Shown here piece by piece: positions 42,413 through 55,850 of a stretch of 64,000 nt of DNA. The position numbers and the translations under genes were made by a program. The notes beneath the pieces were generated by a model. The model was not told the DNA's origin and did no database searches. It was given only the letters and a program-made list of their open reading frames with translations. The stretch comes from an uncultured Bradyrhizobium sp. (GTDB lineage: Bacteria > Pseudomonadota > Alphaproteobacteria > Rhizobiales > Xanthobacteraceae), in contig NZ_CANSMR010000006.1 of assembly GCF_947648125.1 (NCBI RefSeq), positions 186,001 to 250,000 on the forward strand, written 5' to 3'. Every line of letters begins with the position of its first letter. Within the stretch, counting starts at the first letter, position 1.

Positions 42413-43600
42413 CTATTTGAAAGAGGCGACAGCGAGCTTGGGAGAGGCGCTGGAGCGCGGAGTTTCCTCGGCGGGATGCGACAGCGTCGCGATGGACGGG
42501 ATCACCGACATGCCCGGCCGCAGGTCGACATTGGTTGCGTCGAGCACGATCTTCACCGGGATGCGCTGCACCACTTTGGTGAAGTTGCCGGTGGCGTTGT
42601 CCGGCGGCAGCAGCGCGAACTCCTGGCCGCTGGCGGGCGCGAGGCTGTCGACATGGCCGCGCACGACCTGACCGGGGAACATGTCGACTTCGATCTCGAC
42701 CGGCTGGCCCTTCCGGACATTGGTGAGCTGCGTCTCCTTGTAATTCGCGATCACGTAGGCGCCGGTGGCCGGCACCAGCGACATCAGTTGCGTGCCGGCC
42801 TGGACGAACTGGCCGGTGCGCAGGGTGCGGTTGCCGACGACGCCGTCGATCGGCGCGGTGATGGTGGTGTAGCCGAGATTGAGTTCGGCTTGATTTTGCA
42901 GGGCGGTAGCCCGTCCCAACGCCGCAACCGCCTGGGCGATCTCGGCCTTGAGCAGTTCGACCTGGCGTTCTGCAGAGGCGAGGTTTGCGGTGTCGCGGGC
43001 GATGGCGGCCTGCGCGCTGGCGTAGCGCGACTGCGCCTGCTGCGCATTCTGCACGCTGCCGTAGCCGGTGCCAGCGAGGTCGGTGTAGCGCTTGTTCTCC
43101 TGCTCGGCGAAGGTCTGCGTCGCGGTATCCACCGCAAGCGTCGCGCGCGCCGCCTCGATCACCGAGTGCTGCACGTCGAGCTGGGCGCGTTTGCTGGTGA
43201 TCGCAGCTTCAGCGGCAGCGACGTCAGCCTTCGACTGATCAAGCGCGACCTTGAAATCGCGCTCGTCGATCCGCGCCAGGATCTGGCCGGCGCGTACATG
43301 TTCATTGTCGCCGACCAGCACCGCGCTGAGATAGCCTGACACTTTCGGTGCGATCGTGGTGTTGTCGGCCTTCACATAGGCGTCGTCGGTCGAGACCTGA
43401 AAGCGGCCGACCGTCCAGTAATCCCAGCCATACCAGGCGCCGCCCGCGAGCAGGGCGAGGGCTGCGCCGGTCATGAGCAGGCGGCGAAGCTTGCCCTTGG
43501 CTGCGGGCGGCTTGGCCGCCTCCGGATTTGCGATCAACTGCTTGGCGGTCTCGGCCGGAACCTGGCTCTCGGCCTTGAAGGACGTTTCGTGCTGGCTCAT
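42413..43600 (-). CDS. HlyD/EmrA-type membrane fusion protein
   Basis: 395 residues from the ATG at 43600. A single N-terminal membrane helix (LLMTGAALALLAGGAWYGW) is followed by the lipoyl-like segment VSTDDAYVKADNTTIAPKVS and long helical hairpins rich in Ala/Gln, then GYTTITAPIDGVVGNRTL. Partner of the DHA2 pump, first in the operon. The longer ORF upstream to 44350 is an overlap artefact. Regulated by the divergent TetR. Confidence 0.92.
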   Translation of the reverse strand: MSQHETSFKAESQVPAETAKQLIANPEAAKPPAAKGKLRRLLMTGAALALLAGGAWYGWDYWTVGRFQVSTDDAYVKADNTTIAPKVSGYLSAVLVGDNEHVRAGQILARIDERDFKVALDQSKADVAAAEAAITSKRAQLDVQHSVIEAARATLAVDTATQTFAEQENKRYTDLAGTGYGSVQNAQQAQSRYASAQAAIARDTANLASAERQVELLKAEIAQAVAALGRATALQNQAELNLGYTTITAPIDGVVGNRTLRTGQFVQAGTQLMSLVPATGAYVIANYKETQLTNVRKGQPVEIEVDMFPGQVVRGHVDSLAPASGQEFALLPPDNATGNFTKVVQRIPVKIVLDATNVDLRPGMSVIPSIATLSHPAEETPRSSASPKLAVASFK

Positions 43601-43710
43601 GGCAGGTGCTCCTGATCGTTCTATCCCTCTGGGAAACCGTACGAATTCGGATTTCGGCGACCCGGGATAATTAGGAAACTTGATGTTTTCCAAAATAGAG
43701 CCCATATTGG

Positions 43711-43732
43711 GACTGTCAATAGAATGACAGTC
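43711..43732. promoter_or_regulatory. TetR-type operator for the efflux operon
   Basis: GACTGTCA and TGACAGTC form perfect 8-bp arms with a 6-base spacer (ATAGAA). It lies between the divergent EmrA-like and TetR genes, 24 bp before the TetR ATG. Confidence 0.7.
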
Positions 43733-43756
43733 ATCATCTAAAAGCATGGCTCGCGG

Positions 43757-44467
43757 ATGAACCGGAATGGCAAAGACCAGACAGAGCAGACCGCGCCGGC
43801 GCCGGAACGGCGCGGGCGCGGGCGGCCGCAGCTTCGTTCCGACGACGAGACGCGTGCGCTCATCTATGAGGCGGCGCGGCGTGAGTTCTCGGAGCGCGGC
43901 TTCGCCGCGGCCAGCATCGCCGACGTCGCCTGCCGCGCCGGCGTTTCCACCAAGACGCTCTATCGTTTGATCCCGACCAAGCTGGCGCTGTTCGAAGGCA
44001 TGGTGACCGACCGGGTGGACCGGTTCGTGTCCATCGTGAATCTCGGCGCCTGCGATGGCCGCAACGTTGCGGCGGCCCTGGAGGCCGCGCTGCTGACCTG
44101 CGCCGAGCTCATTCTCGATGCCGAGGTCATCGCGCTGCAGCGGATCATCCTGGCCGAGAGCGACAAATTCCCTGACATCGCCGAGACGTTCTATGAAAAG
44201 GCCATGCAGCGCTCGATCGCCGCGCTGGCGAATTGGCTGGGCGTACAGCAGCGGCGAGGGCGGATCGTGCTCGATGACACCGAAGCCGCAGCCGGCATGC
44301 TGCTCGGCATGTTCGTGTTCAAGCCGCAGCGTGACGTCATGTTCGGCCACAAGCCGGTGCCGGCGCGCAGCGAGATCGAAGCGCGCGCCAAGGCCTGTGC
44401 TGCGCTTTTCCTGTCCGGATGCGCCGTGCCGGCCGACCAGACCAACAAGCAGAGCGGAGGCGCGTGA
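43757..44467 (+). CDS. TetR/AcrR-family regulator
   Basis: 236 residues. A basic, Pro-rich tail precedes the HTH (ALIYEAARREFSERGFAAAS, then IADVACRAGVSTKTLYRLIP). Divergent from the efflux operon, so the likely repressor of it. The stop overlaps the start of the next gene (TGATG), so the two are co-transcribed. Confidence 0.9.
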   Translation: MNRNGKDQTEQTAPAPERRGRGRPQLRSDDETRALIYEAARREFSERGFAAASIADVACRAGVSTKTLYRLIPTKLALFEGMVTDRVDRFVSIVNLGACDGRNVAAALEAALLTCAELILDAEVIALQRIILAESDKFPDIAETFYEKAMQRSIAALANWLGVQQRRGRIVLDDTEAAAGMLLGMFVFKPQRDVMFGHKPVPARSEIEARAKACAALFLSGCAVPADQTNKQSGGA

Positions 44468-44883
44468 TGCCGGAGCCGGCCGCGACCGTCGAAGCGCAGA
44501 TCGCGCGCGACGACCAGGCCAAATGCGAGGATGTGCTGACGTGCTGGATGGCGGCGCTCAATCGCTATGATGCGTCCGCGATGGACGCACTGATGCACTT
44601 CCCGCATGTGCGGATCGCCGGCGGCGTGGTCACCGTCTATCAGCAGCCCGGCAACAATCCGATGGACTTGTTCGAGCGGCTGCGCAAGCAGGACGGCTGG
44701 CATCACAGCGCCTGGAACGAGACCAAGCTCGTGCAGTCCTCACCGGCCAAGGCGCATTACGCCGTCCGCTATGCGCGCTACCGCGAGGACGGATCGCTGA
44801 TCGGGGTCTACGATTCCCTCTATGTGCTGAGCCTGCTCGGCGGCGCCTGGAAGATCCAGAGCCGCTCGAGCTTCGGTCCCTGA
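44467..44883 (+). CDS. NTF2/SnoaL-like protein
   Basis: 138 residues, read from TGATG overlapping the TetR stop. The helix-rich opening and the segments MDALMHFPHVRIAGGVVTVY and LSLLGGAWKIQSRSSF suggest a small NTF2-like cone fold. No catalytic residue can be assigned. It may bind or convert a pump substrate. Confidence 0.7.
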   Translation: MPEPAATVEAQIARDDQAKCEDVLTCWMAALNRYDASAMDALMHFPHVRIAGGVVTVYQQPGNNPMDLFERLRKQDGWHHSAWNETKLVQSSPAKAHYAVRYARYREDGSLIGVYDSLYVLSLLGGAWKIQSRSSFGP

Positions 44884-44905
44884 GCAAGCCGCGCTACAAG
44901 TCGCG

Positions 44906-46603
44906 CTACTTGGCCGCCACCGCCGATGCGGGAGGCTGGGTCAGCACCTGCCGGATCATCCGGGCGAGATCGGCCTTGCGATAAGGCTTGGGCAATAGCG
45001 TCACGTCCGGGTCGAGACGGCCGTGATGGATGATCGCGTCCTCGGTATAGCCCGAGGTGAAGAGCACGCGCACCGAGGGCAGCTTGGCGATCACAGCGTC
45101 GGCCACCTGCCGGCCGTTCATGCCGCCGGACATGATGACGTCGGTGAACAGCACGTCGCAGACGAAGCCCTTCTCGACCGCAGCCAATGCTTCCGGACCG
45201 TTGGCGGTAACCATCGTGTGGTAGCCGAGCTGCTCCAACTGGGCGGCGACGTAATTGCGGACCAGCGGATCGTCCTCGACGACCAGGATGGATTCGTGGC
45301 CGCCACGCGTGTCGACCGGTGCGGGCGGCTCGACGTCGACCATGTCGCCCATGCTGCGCGGCAGATAGAGCTTGATCGACGTGCCGTGGCCTTCTTCGGA
45401 ATAAATCTTGAGGTGCCCGTTGGACTGCTTGATGAAGCCGTACACCATGCTGAGCCCGAGGCCGGTACCTTTACCGGTATCCTTGGTGGTGAAGAATGGT
45501 TCGAACACCTTGTCGCGGATTGCCGCGGGGATGCCGCCGCCGGTGTCGCTGACCGCGACCATTACATATTCGCCGGCCCGCACATCGGGGTTGGCCGCGG
45601 CATAAACCTCGTCGAGGATGACGTTGCTGGTCTCCAGCATCAGCTTGCCACCATCGGGCATCGCATCGCGGGCATTGACGGCGAGATTGAGCAGCGCGGT
45701 CGCCATGTGGTTGGGGTCGATGAAGGCGGGCCAGGCGTCGGCCTCGAGCGCGGTATCGATTTCGAATTGCTCGCCGAGCGACGGGCGCAGCAGCCGCGCG
45801 GTGTCCTGCACCAGCGTGTTGAGGTTGGCTTCACGCGGTTGCAGCGGCTGCTGGCGCGAGAAGGCCAGCAGATGCTTGGTCACCTCGGCGCCGCGGAAGG
45901 CGGCATCGCTGATCATCTTGGTGACGGACGACAGCGCGGCGTCGTGCTCGACGGCTTCGGCGAGGATGTCGATCAGGCCGGTGATGACGGTCAGGATGTT
46001 GTTGAAGTCGTGCGCGATGCCGCCGGTGAGATGCCCGACGGCCTCCATCTTCTGCACCTGGCGCAGCTTCTGCTCGGCCTCGAGCTGCTCCCGCGCGGCC
46101 TCGACCTCGCGGGCGCGCATGAAGATTTCGGCTTCCATCTGCTCGGTGCGCTCGCGCAGCCGGTCGGTCAGCTTGTCCTGCTCGGCGCCGCGCTGCTTCA
46201 GCTGAATGAAGCTGGTGACGTCTTCCACCCGATGGATGATGTAGCTGAACTGTCCGCTCGGCCCGAACACCGGCGTATTGCGCGGGCTCCAGTAGCGCTC
46301 CTCGAATCCGCCGCCTTCTGACTCCGGCTTGCGGATATCGTATTTCTGTACCGACATCGTGTCGGGGCGACGGAACTGGACCACACGTTCCAGCGAGGCG
46401 CGCAGGTTGCGCACCCCGTCGGCGGCCGGATCGTCCGGATTATCCGGAAATACGTCGAACAGCCCGCGCCCAAGGATCGCGGCGCGCTCGGTCTTGGTGG
46501 CGCGCAGATAGGCGTCGGTTACTGCCACGATGCGGAAGTCAGGCTGCGTCAGCACCAGATAGAGGCCGGGCGCCGCCTCGAATAACGCCTTGAAGTCAGG
46601 CAT
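44906..46603 (-). CDS. Hybrid sensor histidine kinase (PAS-HisKA-HATPase-REC)
   Basis: 565 residues from the ATG at 46603. A PAS domain occupies about residues 1-145 (FKALFEAAPGLYLVLTQPDF), followed by a coiled-coil-like stretch rich in Glu/Arg, the H-box GGIAHDFNNILTV with His198, the N-box NLAVNARDAMPDGG, and the G-boxes DTGGGIP and GTGLGLSMVYG. A C-terminal receiver domain has ILVVEDDPLVRNYV and the phospho-Asp in LFTDVIMSGG. The upstream TTG at 46699 has little support. Ligand and partner unknown. Confidence 0.88.
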   Translation of the reverse strand: MPDFKALFEAAPGLYLVLTQPDFRIVAVTDAYLRATKTERAAILGRGLFDVFPDNPDDPAADGVRNLRASLERVVQFRRPDTMSVQKYDIRKPESEGGGFEERYWSPRNTPVFGPSGQFSYIIHRVEDVTSFIQLKQRGAEQDKLTDRLRERTEQMEAEIFMRAREVEAAREQLEAEQKLRQVQKMEAVGHLTGGIAHDFNNILTVITGLIDILAEAVEHDAALSSVTKMISDAAFRGAEVTKHLLAFSRQQPLQPREANLNTLVQDTARLLRPSLGEQFEIDTALEADAWPAFIDPNHMATALLNLAVNARDAMPDGGKLMLETSNVILDEVYAAANPDVRAGEYVMVAVSDTGGGIPAAIRDKVFEPFFTTKDTGKGTGLGLSMVYGFIKQSNGHLKIYSEEGHGTSIKLYLPRSMGDMVDVEPPAPVDTRGGHESILVVEDDPLVRNYVAAQLEQLGYHTMVTANGPEALAAVEKGFVCDVLFTDVIMSGGMNGRQVADAVIAKLPSVRVLFTSGYTEDAIIHHGRLDPDVTLLPKPYRKADLARMIRQVLTQPPASAVAAK

Positions 46604-46760
46604 CGGCGGGGACTGGTTCTGCAGTTCATCCTCCCTCGCAGGGATACGGTCCGCACGTGACCGCAACCAAGATGTGGCACGCGTTCGTGGGAACTTCAAT
46701 GCTTAACATACGGCGTTAACTCGATTTTCTCGATCGAACGGGCCTTCCGGCGGCGCGCGG

Positions 46761-47687
46761 CTAGCGCGAATTCGGCAGATAGCGCCAGCCCTCCTTGCCC
46801 AGGAAGTCCAGCATGGCCTGCGCGGGCGGCAGCAGGATCTTGTCGGTGCGCCTGATTGCGTGCCATTGCCGGACGATCGGCAGGCCCTTCACCTTGAGCA
46901 CCACCAGCCGGCCATCCTCCAGCTCATGGAACACCGTGTGCTGGGAAATGAAGGCGATGCCGAGCCCGGCCATCACAGCCTGCTTGATGGTCTCGTTGCT
47001 GTCCATCGCCATGCCGAGCTTCGGCTCCAGTCCGACCCGCTCGAAATATTGCTGCATCAGCATCCGCGTGCCTGATCCCTGCTCGCGGGTGATGAAGGTT
47101 TCATTGGCGAGCTCCGATGTCGCGACGTGCCGCCGCCGCGCCAGCCGATGATCGGGCGCGGCGATGATGAAGTGCGGATGCCGGCCGAGCGGCTTCATCT
47201 CGACCTCGACATCGGCCGGCGGCCGGCCCATCACGGCGATATCGAGATCGTAGCCGCGCAGCGCGTCGCGGATCTCCTCGCGGTTGCCGATCCTGAGCGT
47301 GACCTCGATCTTGGGAAAGCGCCGCGAGAACGCCGCGATCGCGAATGGCACGAAGTATTTCGCGGTCGAGACTGCGCCCATCGCGACGCGGCCGCCGCTG
47401 CGGCCCGCGATCATGTCGAGCGACTGCTCGCAGTCCTTCAGCGCTGCCTCGATCCGCTCGATGAGCGCCAGAACATGCGCGCCGGCATCGGTCAGCGCCA
47501 TGCCGTCGCCGGTGCGCTGGATCAGCGGCAATCCCGCGAGCGCCTGCAGGTTGCGGAGCTGCAGCGTCACCGCCGGCTGCGTCAGGTTCAGCTGGTTGGC
47601 CGCCGACGTGATCGATCCGGCTCCGTGCACGGCCGACAGCGCGCGCAGCTGGCGGATGGTGAGGTCCCGCGAGAAGTTCCCGGCCAT
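46761..47687 (-). CDS. cbbR: LysR-type activator of the cbb operon
   Basis: 308 residues from the ATG at 47687 (GGAG at a good distance); the in-frame ATG at 47699 is the alternative. The HTH SITSAANQLNLTQPAVTLQL is typical. The order (divergent from cbbF, followed by the whole cbb operon) identifies it as CbbR, which activates CO2 fixation genes and responds to metabolites such as RuBP, PEP or NADPH. Confidence 0.9.
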   Translation of the reverse strand: MAGNFSRDLTIRQLRALSAVHGAGSITSAANQLNLTQPAVTLQLRNLQALAGLPLIQRTGDGMALTDAGAHVLALIERIEAALKDCEQSLDMIAGRSGGRVAMGAVSTAKYFVPFAIAAFSRRFPKIEVTLRIGNREEIRDALRGYDLDIAVMGRPPADVEVEMKPLGRHPHFIIAAPDHRLARRRHVATSELANETFITREQGSGTRMLMQQYFERVGLEPKLGMAMDSNETIKQAVMAGLGIAFISQHTVFHELEDGRLVVLKVKGLPIVRQWHAIRRTDKILLPPAQAMLDFLGKEGWRYLPNSR

Positions 47688-47724
47688 CACAAGCTCCATA
47701 AGAAATACTTTGCCCAGACCAAAG

Positions 47725-47746
47725 ATAATAAAATTTCCCTAATTAT
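47725..47746. promoter_or_regulatory. Candidate CbbR site
   Basis: ATAAT and ATTAT in inverted orientation 12 bp apart, in the AT-rich cbbR-cbbF intergenic region. CTTTG/CAAAG at 47708-47724 gives another short dyad. CbbR usually binds such AT-rich LysR-type dyads (T-N11-A). Confidence 0.4.
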
Positions 47747-47836
47747 GCAATTCGCGCGTTGATACGGCGAAGGCGACTCCCCTGAGGTCGCCTCTCGACA
47801 CCTCGGGACAGAGGGCGCGATCAAAGGGAGAGGCCG

Positions 47837-48874
47837 GTGGAGATTCGTCCTGCATTGCATGCCCATCTGGAGTGGCCGACGCAGCACAACCCGTTGCGCG
47901 CCGCGACCGTTGCGGTGATCGAAGCCCTTGCCGGCGCCGCGATCGAGCTCTCGCGCATCATCGCCGCCGGCCCGCTCGCCGGCATCGGCGGCGAGAGCGG
48001 TGGAATCAATCCCGACGGCGATCGTCAGAAGACCATCGACATCGTCGCCGATAGCCTGATGCGCGAGGCGTTGCGCACCGCGCCGGTCGCCGCGGTGCTC
48101 TCGGAGGAGGTCGAGCTGCCAGAGACGCTCGATCCCGATGCGCCGCTCTGTGTCGCGATCGATCCGCTCGACGGATCGGCCAATCTCGAGAACAACATCT
48201 CGATCGGCACGATCTTCTCGATCCGGCCGAAGGGCAACGACATCCTCTCGACCTTCTTCGAGCCCGGCACGGCGCAATGTGCCGCAGGCTGCTTCATCTA
48301 CGGTCCGCAGACCGTGCTGGTGCTGGCGCTCGACCAGTGCGTCGACTGCTTCACGCTCGACCCGCGAACCGGCGAATTCGTCCTGACCGCGCGCGACCTG
48401 CGGGTGCCGCAGGATGCGTCGGAGTTCGCCATCAACGCCTCGAACCGGCGGCACTGGAGCGGCCCGGTGCGCAACTACATCGACGACTGCCTTGCCGGCG
48501 TGAACGGCGAGCGCGGCCAGGACTTCAACATGCGCTGGATCGGCTCGCTGGTGGCCGAGGCCTACCGCATCCTGATGCGCGGCGGCGTGTTCCTGTATCC
48601 GGCAGATGCGCGCCAGGGCTACCGTGAAGGCCGGCTGCGCCTGCTGTATGAGGCGCATCCGATCGCACTGATCATGGAATGGGCTGGCGGCGCCGCCTCG
48701 AGCGGCCGGTCACGCATCCTCGAACTTTCGGCACGTACGCCGCATCAGCGCGTGCCGCTGATCATGGGATCGGCCCGCGCCGTGCGCGACGTCGATGCGA
48801 TCCACCTGACCGTCGAGCCGTTGTTCGAGAGCAGCGATGCCCCGCTGTTCGCGCGGCGCGGCCTGTTCCGCTGA
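47837..48874 (+). CDS. cbbF: Fructose-1,6-bisphosphatase class I
   Basis: 345 residues from a GTG at 47837 (AGGGAGAGG upstream). The metal and active-site region reads ESGGINPDGDRQKTIDIVAD, VLSEEVEL and CVAIDPLDGSANLENNISIG. In the Calvin cycle it dephosphorylates FBP (and often SBP). First gene of the cbb operon, divergent from cbbR, 12 bp before cbbP. Confidence 0.95.
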   Translation: MEIRPALHAHLEWPTQHNPLRAATVAVIEALAGAAIELSRIIAAGPLAGIGGESGGINPDGDRQKTIDIVADSLMREALRTAPVAAVLSEEVELPETLDPDAPLCVAIDPLDGSANLENNISIGTIFSIRPKGNDILSTFFEPGTAQCAAGCFIYGPQTVLVLALDQCVDCFTLDPRTGEFVLTARDLRVPQDASEFAINASNRRHWSGPVRNYIDDCLAGVNGERGQDFNMRWIGSLVAEAYRILMRGGVFLYPADARQGYREGRLRLLYEAHPIALIMEWAGGAASSGRSRILELSARTPHQRVPLIMGSARAVRDVDAIHLTVEPLFESSDAPLFARRGLFR

Positions 48875-48886
48875 AGGGGGGAGCGC

Positions 48887-49758
48887 ATGTCTCGTCGACA
48901 TCCCATCATCTCGATCACAGGCTCGTCGGGCGCCGGCACCACTTCGGTGAAGAAGACCTTCGAGAACATCTTCCGCCGCGAGAATGTGGTCGCGGCCTAT
49001 ATCGAGGGCGACGCCTTCCACCGCTACGACCGCGCCGAGATGCGCAGCCAGATGCTGGATAGGGCCGAGCGCGGCGACAAGCATTTCAGCCATTTCAGCC
49101 CCGAGACCAATCTCTTCGAGGAGCTGGAGAAGCTGTTCAGCGACTATGCCGAGACCGGCACCGGCACGACACGGCACTATGTGCACGACGAGGAGGAATC
49201 GCGGCTCTACGGCGCCAAGCCCGGCACCTTCACCGCGTGGGAAGCGTTGCCGGAGAATTCCGACCTCTTGTTCTACGAGGGCCTGCACGGCGCCGTGGTC
49301 ACCGACAAGGTGAACGTCGCGCAACACTCCGACCTCAAGATCGGGGTCGTGCCTGTCATCAACCTCGAATGGATCCAGAAGCTGCATCGCGATCGCAGCC
49401 ATCGCGGTTACTCCACCGAGGCGGTGACCGACACCATCCTGCGCCGCATGCCCGACTACGTGAACTACATCTGCCCGCAATTCAGCGAGACCGACATCAA
49501 CTTCCAGCGCGTGCCGACGGTCGACACGTCGAACCCGTTCATCGCGCGCTGGATCCCGACGCCGGACGAATCGATGGTCGTGATCCGGTTGAAGAACCCG
49601 CGCGGCATCGATTTTCCCTACCTGCTCTCGATGATCCCGAACAGCTTCATGTCGCGCGCCAATTCGATCGTGATTCATGGCGCCAAGCTCGACCTCGCGA
49701 TGCAGCTCATCCTGACCCCGCTGATCCTGCAACTGATCGAACGAAAGAGGCGAACGAT

Positions 49759-49762
<4 letters not shown>
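48887..49762 (+). CDS. cbbP: Phosphoribulokinase
   Basis: 291 residues. The P-loop [14 protein letters not shown] (residues 12-25) is intact and [11 protein letters not shown] is characteristic of the bacterial enzyme. Produces ribulose-1,5-bisphosphate from Ru5P and ATP. ATGA overlap with cbbT. Confidence 0.96.
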
Positions 49763-51780
<2,018 letters not shown>

Positions 51781-51795
51781 AAGGAGGACGCCACC

Positions 51796-52878
51796 ATGGC
51801 GCGGATAACACTGAGGCAATTGCTGGACCACGCCGCCGAACGCGGCTACGGCGTGCCGGCCTTCAACATCAACAACATGGAGCAGGGCCTCGCCATCATG
51901 GAGGCGGCGGCGGCCTGCGATGCGCCGGTCATCATCCAGGCTTCGCGCGGCGCGCGTTCCTATGCCAACGACATCATGCTGGCGAAGATGATCGACGCGC
52001 TGGAGGAGATGTATCCGCAGATCCCGCTCTGCCTGCATCTCGATCACGGCAACGAAGAGGCCACCTGCGCCACCGCGATCCGCTACGGCTTCACCTCGGT
52101 CATGATGGACGGCTCGCTCAAGGCCGACGCCAAGACCGCGGCCGATTACGACTACAACGTCGATATCACCCGCCGGGTCGTCGACATGGCGCACTGGGTC
52201 GGCGCGTCGGTCGAAGGCGAGCTCGGCGTGCTTGGTTCGCTCGAGCACGGCGGCGGCGAGCAGGAGGACGGTCACGGCGTCGAAGGCAAGCTGAGCCATG
52301 ATCAGCTGCTCACCGACCCGGACCAGGCGGTCGATTTCGTTCGCGCCACCAAGGTCGATGCGCTCGCGATCGCGATGGGCACCTCGCACGGCGCCTACAA
52401 GTTCACGCGCCGCCCCGACGGCGAGATCCTGGCGATGCGCGTGGTCGAGGAGATCCATACGCGGCTGCCGAACACGCATCTGGTCATGCACGGCTCGTCC
52501 TCGGTGCCGCAGCCGTTGCAGGACATGTTCAACCAGTTCGGCGGCGAGATGCCACAGACCTGGGGCGTGCCGGTCGAGGAGATCGTCCGCGGCATCAAGC
52601 ACGGCGTGCGCAAGGTCAACATCGACACCGATTGCCGCCTCGCGATGGCCGCCGCCTTCCGCAAGGTCGCCGTGCAGTCGAAGAGCGAGTTCGATCCGCG
52701 CAAATTCCTCAAGCCTGCGATGGATGCGCTGCGCGAACTCTGCCGTGACCGCTTCGAGCAATTCGGCACGGCCGGCAATGCCGCCCGGATCAAGGTGGTT
52801 GCGCTGCCGGAGATGGCCCGACGCTATCGCGCCGGCGCGCTCGATCCGCAGATTGGAAAGATCACCCAGGCCGCCTGA
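51796..52878 (+). CDS. cbbA: Class II fructose-bisphosphate aldolase
   Basis: 360 residues. Metal-binding motif [10 protein letters not shown], catalytic segment [20 protein letters not shown] and [10 protein letters not shown] are visible. Condenses DHAP with G3P or E4P in the cycle. AAGGAGG precedes the ATG at 51796. Lies between cbbT and cbbL. Confidence 0.95.
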   Translation: MARITLRQLLDHAAERGYGVPAFNINNMEQGLAIMEAAAACDAPVIIQASRGARSYANDIMLAKMIDALEEMYPQIPLCLHLDHGNEEATCATAIRYGFTSVMMDGSLKADAKTAADYDYNVDITRRVVDMAHWVGASVEGELGVLGSLEHGGGEQEDGHGVEGKLSHDQLLTDPDQAVDFVRATKVDALAIAMGTSHGAYKFTRRPDGEILAMRVVEEIHTRLPNTHLVMHGSSSVPQPLQDMFNQFGGEMPQTWGVPVEEIVRGIKHGVRKVNIDTDCRLAMAAAFRKVAVQSKSEFDPRKFLKPAMDALRELCRDRFEQFGTAGNAARIKVVALPEMARRYRAGALDPQIGKITQAA

Positions 52879-54372
<1,494 letters not shown>

Positions 54373-54384
54373 CAGGAGTTTCTC

Positions 54385-54810
54385 ATGCGCGTGACCCAAG
54401 GTTGCTTCTCTTTCCTGCCCGATCTCACCGATGAGCAGATCGCCGCACAGGTGCAATACTGCCTCGACAAGGGCTGGGCAGTGAACATCGAGTTCACCGA
54501 CGATCCGCACCCCCGCAACACCTATTGGGACATGTGGGGCCTGCCGATGTTCGACTTGCGCGATGCGGCGGGCATCATGAAGGAGCTCGCCGATTGTCGG
54601 CAGGTCTATGGCGACCGCTACATCAGGATCTCCGGTTTCGATTCCAGTCCCGGCTGGGAGTCGGTTCGCATCTCCTTCATCGTCAACCGGCCGCCCGAGG
54701 AGCCGGGCTTCCGGCTCGATCGCCAGGAGGCTGCCGGACGCAACCTCCGTTACGCGACCCATTCCTATGCGGCGACGCGCCCCGAGGGCGAACGCTACAC
54801 CGATCGTTGA
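54385..54810 (+). CDS. cbbS: RuBisCO small subunit, form IC
   Basis: 141 residues. The start [20 protein letters not shown] and the red-type C-terminal extension (ending [14 protein letters not shown]) identify the form IC small subunit. A CAGGAG lies just upstream. Caps the large-subunit octamer. Followed by a strong hairpin. Confidence 0.96.
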   Translation: MRVTQGCFSFLPDLTDEQIAAQVQYCLDKGWAVNIEFTDDPHPRNTYWDMWGLPMFDLRDAAGIMKELADCRQVYGDRYIRISGFDSSPGWESVRISFIVNRPPEEPGFRLDRQEAAGRNLRYATHSYAATRPEGERYTDR

Positions 54811-54870
54811 CCGCGTCCGGCTGGCAAGCCAGGCGGGTTGCTCCCTCGACCGTCTGGTCCGGATGCACTT

Positions 54871-54905
54871 CTCCGTCGTCGCCGCAGCGGCGACGGAGCT
54901 TTTCT
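54871..54905 (+). terminator. Hairpin between cbbS and cbbX
   Basis: CTCCGTCG and CGACGGAG pair around a CGCC/GGCG inner stem, followed by CTTTTCTCG. Can act as partial terminator or mRNA stabiliser, giving more cbbLS than cbbX. Confidence 0.6.
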
Positions 54906-54917
54906 CGAAGCGAGAGG

Positions 54918-55850
54918 ATGATGACCCAAGCGCAAGAACAGATCCGCGAGACGCCGCCCGAGACCATCGACCTCCGGCATGAATTCGCTGACCTCGGCAT
55001 CGGTGACGTGCTTGACCAGCTCGATTCCGAATTGATCGGCCTCAAGCCGGTGAAGACCCGCATCCGGGAGATCGCATCGCTGTTGCTGGTCGAACGCATC
55101 AGGCAGAAAATGGCGCTGGCGACGACATTCCCGACCCTGCACATGTCGTTCACCGGCAATCCCGGCACCGGCAAGACCACGGTCGCACTCAGGATGGCCG
55201 GCATCCTGCACAAGCTCGGCTTCGTCCGCCGCGGTCACGTCATCAGCGTCACGCGCGATGACCTTGTCGGGCAATATATCGGCCACACCGCGCCGAAGAC
55301 CAAAGAGATATTGAAGAAGGCGATGGGCGGCGTGCTGTTCATCGACGAGGCGTATTACCTGTACCGCCCCGAGAACGAGCGCGACTATGGACAGGAGGCG
55401 ATCGAGATCCTGCTGCAGATCATGGAGCAGCAGCGCGAGGATCTGGTCGTGATCCTGGCTGGCTACGGCGACCGCATGGAGAAGTTCTTCCAGAGCAATC
55501 CGGGGTTCCGCTCGCGCATCGCGCATCACATCGACTTCCCGGACTATTCGGACGGCGAGCTGCTCTGGATCGCCGAACTGATGTTGCAGCAGCAGAATTA
55601 TCGTTTTTCCCCGGAAGCACGCGAGGCCTTTACCCGGTACATCGGCATTCGCAAGGAACAGCCGCTGTTCTCCAATGCGCGCTCGATCCGCAACGCGCTC
55701 GACCGCATCCGGCTGCGCCAGGCCAACCGGATCGTGGCCAAGCTCGACCGCACGCTCACGGCTGACGACGTGATGTCGATCGAGGCCGGCGACGTGCTTG
55801 CCAGCCGCGTGTTCGCGAAAGGGGCGGGTGCGGCGGGCGAGGGACGATGA
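54918..55850 (+). CDS. cbbX: RuBisCO activase of the red type (AAA+)
   Basis: 310 residues. Walker A is GNPGTGKTT (residues 80-88) and Walker B is [24 protein letters not shown] follows. CbbX releases inhibitory sugar phosphates from red-type RuBisCO using ATP, and RuBP is its activator. Two adjacent ATGs (54918, 54921) are possible starts. ATGA overlap with cbbY. Confidence 0.95.
   Translation: MMTQAQEQIRETPPETIDLRHEFADLGIGDVLDQLDSELIGLKPVKTRIREIASLLLVERIRQKMALATTFPTLHMSFTGNPGTGKTTVALRMAGILHKLGFVRRGHVISVTRDDLVGQYIGHTAPKTKEILKKAMGGVLFIDEAYYLYRPENERDYGQEAIEILLQIMEQQREDLVVILAGYGDRMEKFFQSNPGFRSRIAHHIDFPDYSDGELLWIAELMLQQQNYRFSPEAREAFTRYIGIRKEQPLFSNARSIRNALDRIRLRQANRIVAKLDRTLTADDVMSIEAGDVLASRVFAKGAGAAGEGR

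Noticed and set aside
42413-44350. EmrA-like gene extended to 44350
   Set aside because: The extension runs antisense through the TetR gene and includes the operator; the true start is the ATG at 43600 (MSQHETSFKAES).
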